A stretch of 64,000 bases of DNA, taken from Magnolia sinica. Lineage: Eukaryota > Streptophyta > Magnoliopsida > Magnoliales > Magnoliaceae. Location of the stretch: NCBI RefSeq assembly GCF_029962835.1, contig NC_080577.1, positions 2,294,001-2,358,000 of the forward strand, read 5' to 3'. The notes beneath the pieces were generated by a model. That model was not told the origin of the DNA, made no database searches, and saw nothing but the letters and a program-made list of their open reading frames with translations. Shown piece by piece: positions 61,432-64,000 of this stretch (positions are counted from its first letter, which is position 1; every line of letters starts with the position of its first letter). The translations under genes were made by a program, and so were the position numbers.

Positions 61432-61845
61432 GACGTGGATTGTGTACTACTCCTGCCCATCCCTAGCTCCGAACGGTCAATTCTGTGGACAGGCCTACCG
61501 TGATGTATCTGTACATCCAAACCGTCAATCCCTTTTCTCAGATTATTTTAAGGCATGAACACAAAAATAAGGCATATCCAACGCTCAAGTGGACCACACC
61601 AAATAATAAGCTTGGTTGCATCAAAATGCACAAAGCATTAAATGTCAGTTGCATTAAATGCAAGAGACATCTGTGGTGTGGTCCATTTGATCGTTGGATC
61701 TGCCTCATTTTTGTTTTGATGCCTTAAAATAATCTGAGAAAAGGGATAGACAGTTTGGATGTATAGATACATCATGGTGGACCTGCCCACGGAACTGCCC
61801 GTTCAGAGCTAGGGACAGGTGGGGGTAGTACGCAATCCGCATCCA
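61432..61845. mobile_element. foldback MULE-MITE with 9-bp duplication (8/9)
   Basis: Left GACGTGGATTGTGTACTACT and CCATCCCTAGCTCCGAACGG face their inverse at the right (CCGTTCAGAGCTAGGGACAG, GTAGTACGCAATCCGCATCC). Flanks TGACGGGCA (61423-61431) and TGACGGGCG (61846-61854) match at 8 of 9 positions. The arms contain AGATTATTTTAAGGCATGAA and its inverse. Confidence 0.85.
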
Positions 61846-61880
61846 TGACGGGCGCGATTAGCTACTGGTGGGTTGAGTAA

Positions 61881-62400
61881 GGACGTGGATTTCCTGCCTT
61901 TCGCTGGAACTTCCTGCCCTAGGAACCTATGTGGGGCCCATCATGATGTTTTATATAAATCCTCAACGTTCATCCTCTTTTTGAAATGATTTTAGGACAA
62001 GAGGCCAAAAATGATCCGGGTCCAAGACTCGAGTGGGCCGAAGTAAAGGAAAAGGTGGGCAGGGAAATTCCTGCCATTGAAACCTTCCTAAGGTCGACAA
62101 TGATGCTTACATGCCATCCATACCATTCATAATGTCATTCCTACTGGGATGAGCTGAAAACAAAAATACTAGCATGATTCAAAACTTTTGTGGCCTCACA
62201 AATATTTCAATTGTGGACGTTCAATTCTCCCCTTTTCGGTCCACTTGAGTCTTGGATTCGGATCATTTTTGGTATTTGTTTTTAAATGAGCTTGCAAAAC
62301 GGATGGACGTGATGGATTTATCAAAAACATCACGGTGGACGCTACATAGTTACTAGCGCAGAAAGTTTCCGCCAAAGCCTTTAGCATGAAATCCGCGTCC
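61881..62400. mobile_element. foldback MULE-MITE with perfect 9-bp duplication
   Basis: 520 bp, from GGACGTGGATTTCCTGCC to its inverse ending GAAATCCGCGTCC. GTTGAGTAA lies directly at both sides (61872-61880, 62401-62409). The arms contain TGTGGGGCCCATCATGATG and a decayed inverse. Confidence 0.9.
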
Positions 62401-62409
62401 GTTGAGTAA

Positions 62410-62945
62410 CCACGCTCCCCAAGAAAGTAAGTGACGTCACCAAGTTATGTGGGCCACACCATGATGTATGATTTGTATATGCACTACCCATCCATTTGGA
62501 GAGATCATATTAAGGCATGATCCAAAGAATGAGTTAGATCCAAAGATCTAGAGGACCCCACCACGGAAAATAGTGGGGAAAGTGCGAGAGTGACGCCCAC
62601 CATTAAAAAGTTCTAAGGGTCATAAAAGTTTTCGATCAAGCTAATATTTGTGTTTTCCCTTCTTTCATGTTTGTGTTAACACATGAACATATTGGATCTC
62701 AAATAAAAATTGCGGTGGACCTTTTGAAGGTTTCAACGGTGGGTGTCACCCTCACCACTGTTTTCTATGGTGGGGTCCACCCCAACCTTGGATCTACCTT
62801 GTTCTTTGGACCATATCCTAAAATGATCTCTCCAAATGTATGGATGGTGGGGATACAACACATACATCATGACGGGGCCCATGGAACTTGGTGACGTCAC
62901 TTCAGTAGCGAGTCGCACTACTCAACCTCTTTCGTTATCTAATCC
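62410..62945. mobile_element. MULE-MITE, TGACGTCA subfamily, host of the 61881 insertion
   Basis: The arms carry AAGTGACGTCACCAAG (62429-62444) and the inverse CTTGGTGACGTCACTT (62888-62903), plus GTGGGCCACACCATGATG and its inverse. Its left terminus appears to lie left of the inserted element (about 61855-61880: GATTAGCTACTGGTGGGTTGAGTAA), matching GGATTAGATAAC...GGTTGAGTAG in inverse on the right. The 61881 element is thus inserted in its left end. Confidence 0.7.
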
Positions 62946-63029
62946 TCATCAGCTACTCAACCTCCTTCAATATCCAATCCGCAACCTCCATCAATATGCA
63001 ATCCGCATCCACTGATGACGCACGCAATT

Positions 63030-63500
63030 TGCTAAGTTCGCTCGAAATCTAGGTTGGGGCCCACCATGATGTTTGTGAGAAATCTATCCCGTTCATCTAT
63101 TTTTTGAGCTCATTCTAGGACTTAAGACCAAAAGTGAGCGGCATACACTACTCAATTGAGCCGTACCGAAGGAAAAGGGGTAGGGAAATTCCTACTGTTG
63201 AAACCTCCTTGGGGTCAACAGTGATCTTTACATGCCATCTATACCGTTCATAACGTCATTCCTACTAGGATTAGCTGAGAATACAAATATTATCATGATT
63301 CAAAACTTTCGTGACCTATGAATATTTCAACTGTGTAAGTTCAATCTTCACTTTTTCAGCCCACTTGAGTATTGGATTCGACTCGTTTTTGTATGCATGT
63401 CCTAAAATGATCTCATAAAACGGATGGATGGATTGGATTTCTCAAAAACATCACGGTGGGTCCCACTTAGGTTTCCAGCACAGGAACTCCATGTGAAAGG
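63030..63500. mobile_element. palindromic MULE-MITE copy
   Basis: TTGGGGCCCACCATGATGTT and TGAGAAATCTATCCCGTTCATC at the left face GGATTTCTCAAAAACATCAC and GGTGGGTCCCACTTAGG at the right. Termini uncertain. Confidence 0.65.
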
Positions 63501-63535
63501 CTTTCGCATAAAATCCGCAGTATGGTTTTTCCGAG

Positions 63536-64000
63536 CGTGCTAAAAACTTAGGTGGGGCCCACCATGATGTTTTTGAGAAATCTACCTCATCCATCCGTTT
63601 TTCCTTATCATTTGAGGGCATTATCCCAAAACTAAGGCAGATCTAAATCTGAAGTGGACCACACCACAGGAAGCAGCGGTGATAATGATTCTCACCGTTA
63701 AATTTTTTAGGGCCCACCGTGATATTTATTTGACATCCAACCTGTAGATTAGATCATACAGACCTGGATGATGAAAAAAATAAATTCGGCTTGATCCAAA
63801 AATTTGGTAGCCCCAACAAGTTTTTAATGGTGAGAGTTCAATCAACACTGTGTGGACCACTTGAGATTTTTATCTACCTCAGTTTTAGGTTCATACCATA
63901 AATTTATTTTTGAAAATGTATGGACGGCGTGGATTTATCACTAACATCTTGGTGGGACTCACTTAGCATCCTAGCGGAAGAATTTCATGTTTTCCTTCTC
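63536..64000. mobile_element. mosaic palindromic MULE-MITE at window edge
   Basis: The left arm (GCTAAAAACTTAGGTGGGG, TTTTTGAGAAATCTACC) is like the unit at 63030. The right arm (GGATTTATCACTAACATCTT, GAAGAATTTCATGTTTTCC) is the inverse of the left arm of the unit at 60960. Cut by the window end. Confidence 0.6.

Overview
This is plant nuclear DNA: genes with GT-AG introns, plant-specific protein families (a PLS-class PPR protein, an At5g41620-type coiled-coil protein, a MORN-type PIP5K), and very dense, nested transposable elements. The species cannot be named from the sequence. The abundance of GTGGGGCCCACC-type palindromic repeats would fit a magnoliid or other repeat-rich woody angiosperm, but that is only an impression. 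Three protein-coding genes are supported, all on the minus strand. No rRNA, tRNA gene or CRISPR array was seen.

Layout: 1-10085 is intergenic, with microsatellites, a 208-bp SMART-type mini LTR element, a hAT-like element, two LINE-type insertions and a small Tourist-like MITE. 10086-12932 is an intronless PPR gene. 16362-21325 is a three-exon gene for a coiled-coil protein orthologous in layout to Arabidopsis At5g41620. 22300-28770 is a field of palindromic repeats. 28775-41895 is one 13.1-kb non-coding LTR retrotransposon (LARD) on the minus strand with 3.5-kb LTRs, sitting 6 bp inside a 537-bp palindromic MITE. 41896-47560 holds nested foldback elements, several with 9-bp target-site duplications that place them in the Mutator (MULE) superfamily. 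50938-57070 is an eight-exon phosphatidylinositol-4-phosphate 5-kinase gene whose likely non-coding first exon and promoter lie near 59295-59440. 60725-64000 is another nest of the same foldback family.

The genes do not form a functional unit: organellar RNA processing, a cytoskeleton/trafficking-like coiled-coil protein of unknown role, and phosphoinositide signalling. The most distinctive signals are (i) the foldback MULE family, with 9-bp duplications readable at several copies and a recurrent TGACGTCA motif in the arms of one subfamily; (ii) the nested LARD/MITE junction, from which the empty site can be read; (iii) an in-frame 4 x 39-bp minisatellite inside the kinase domain of the PIP5K gene, together with eroded, cysteine-rich MORN repeats.
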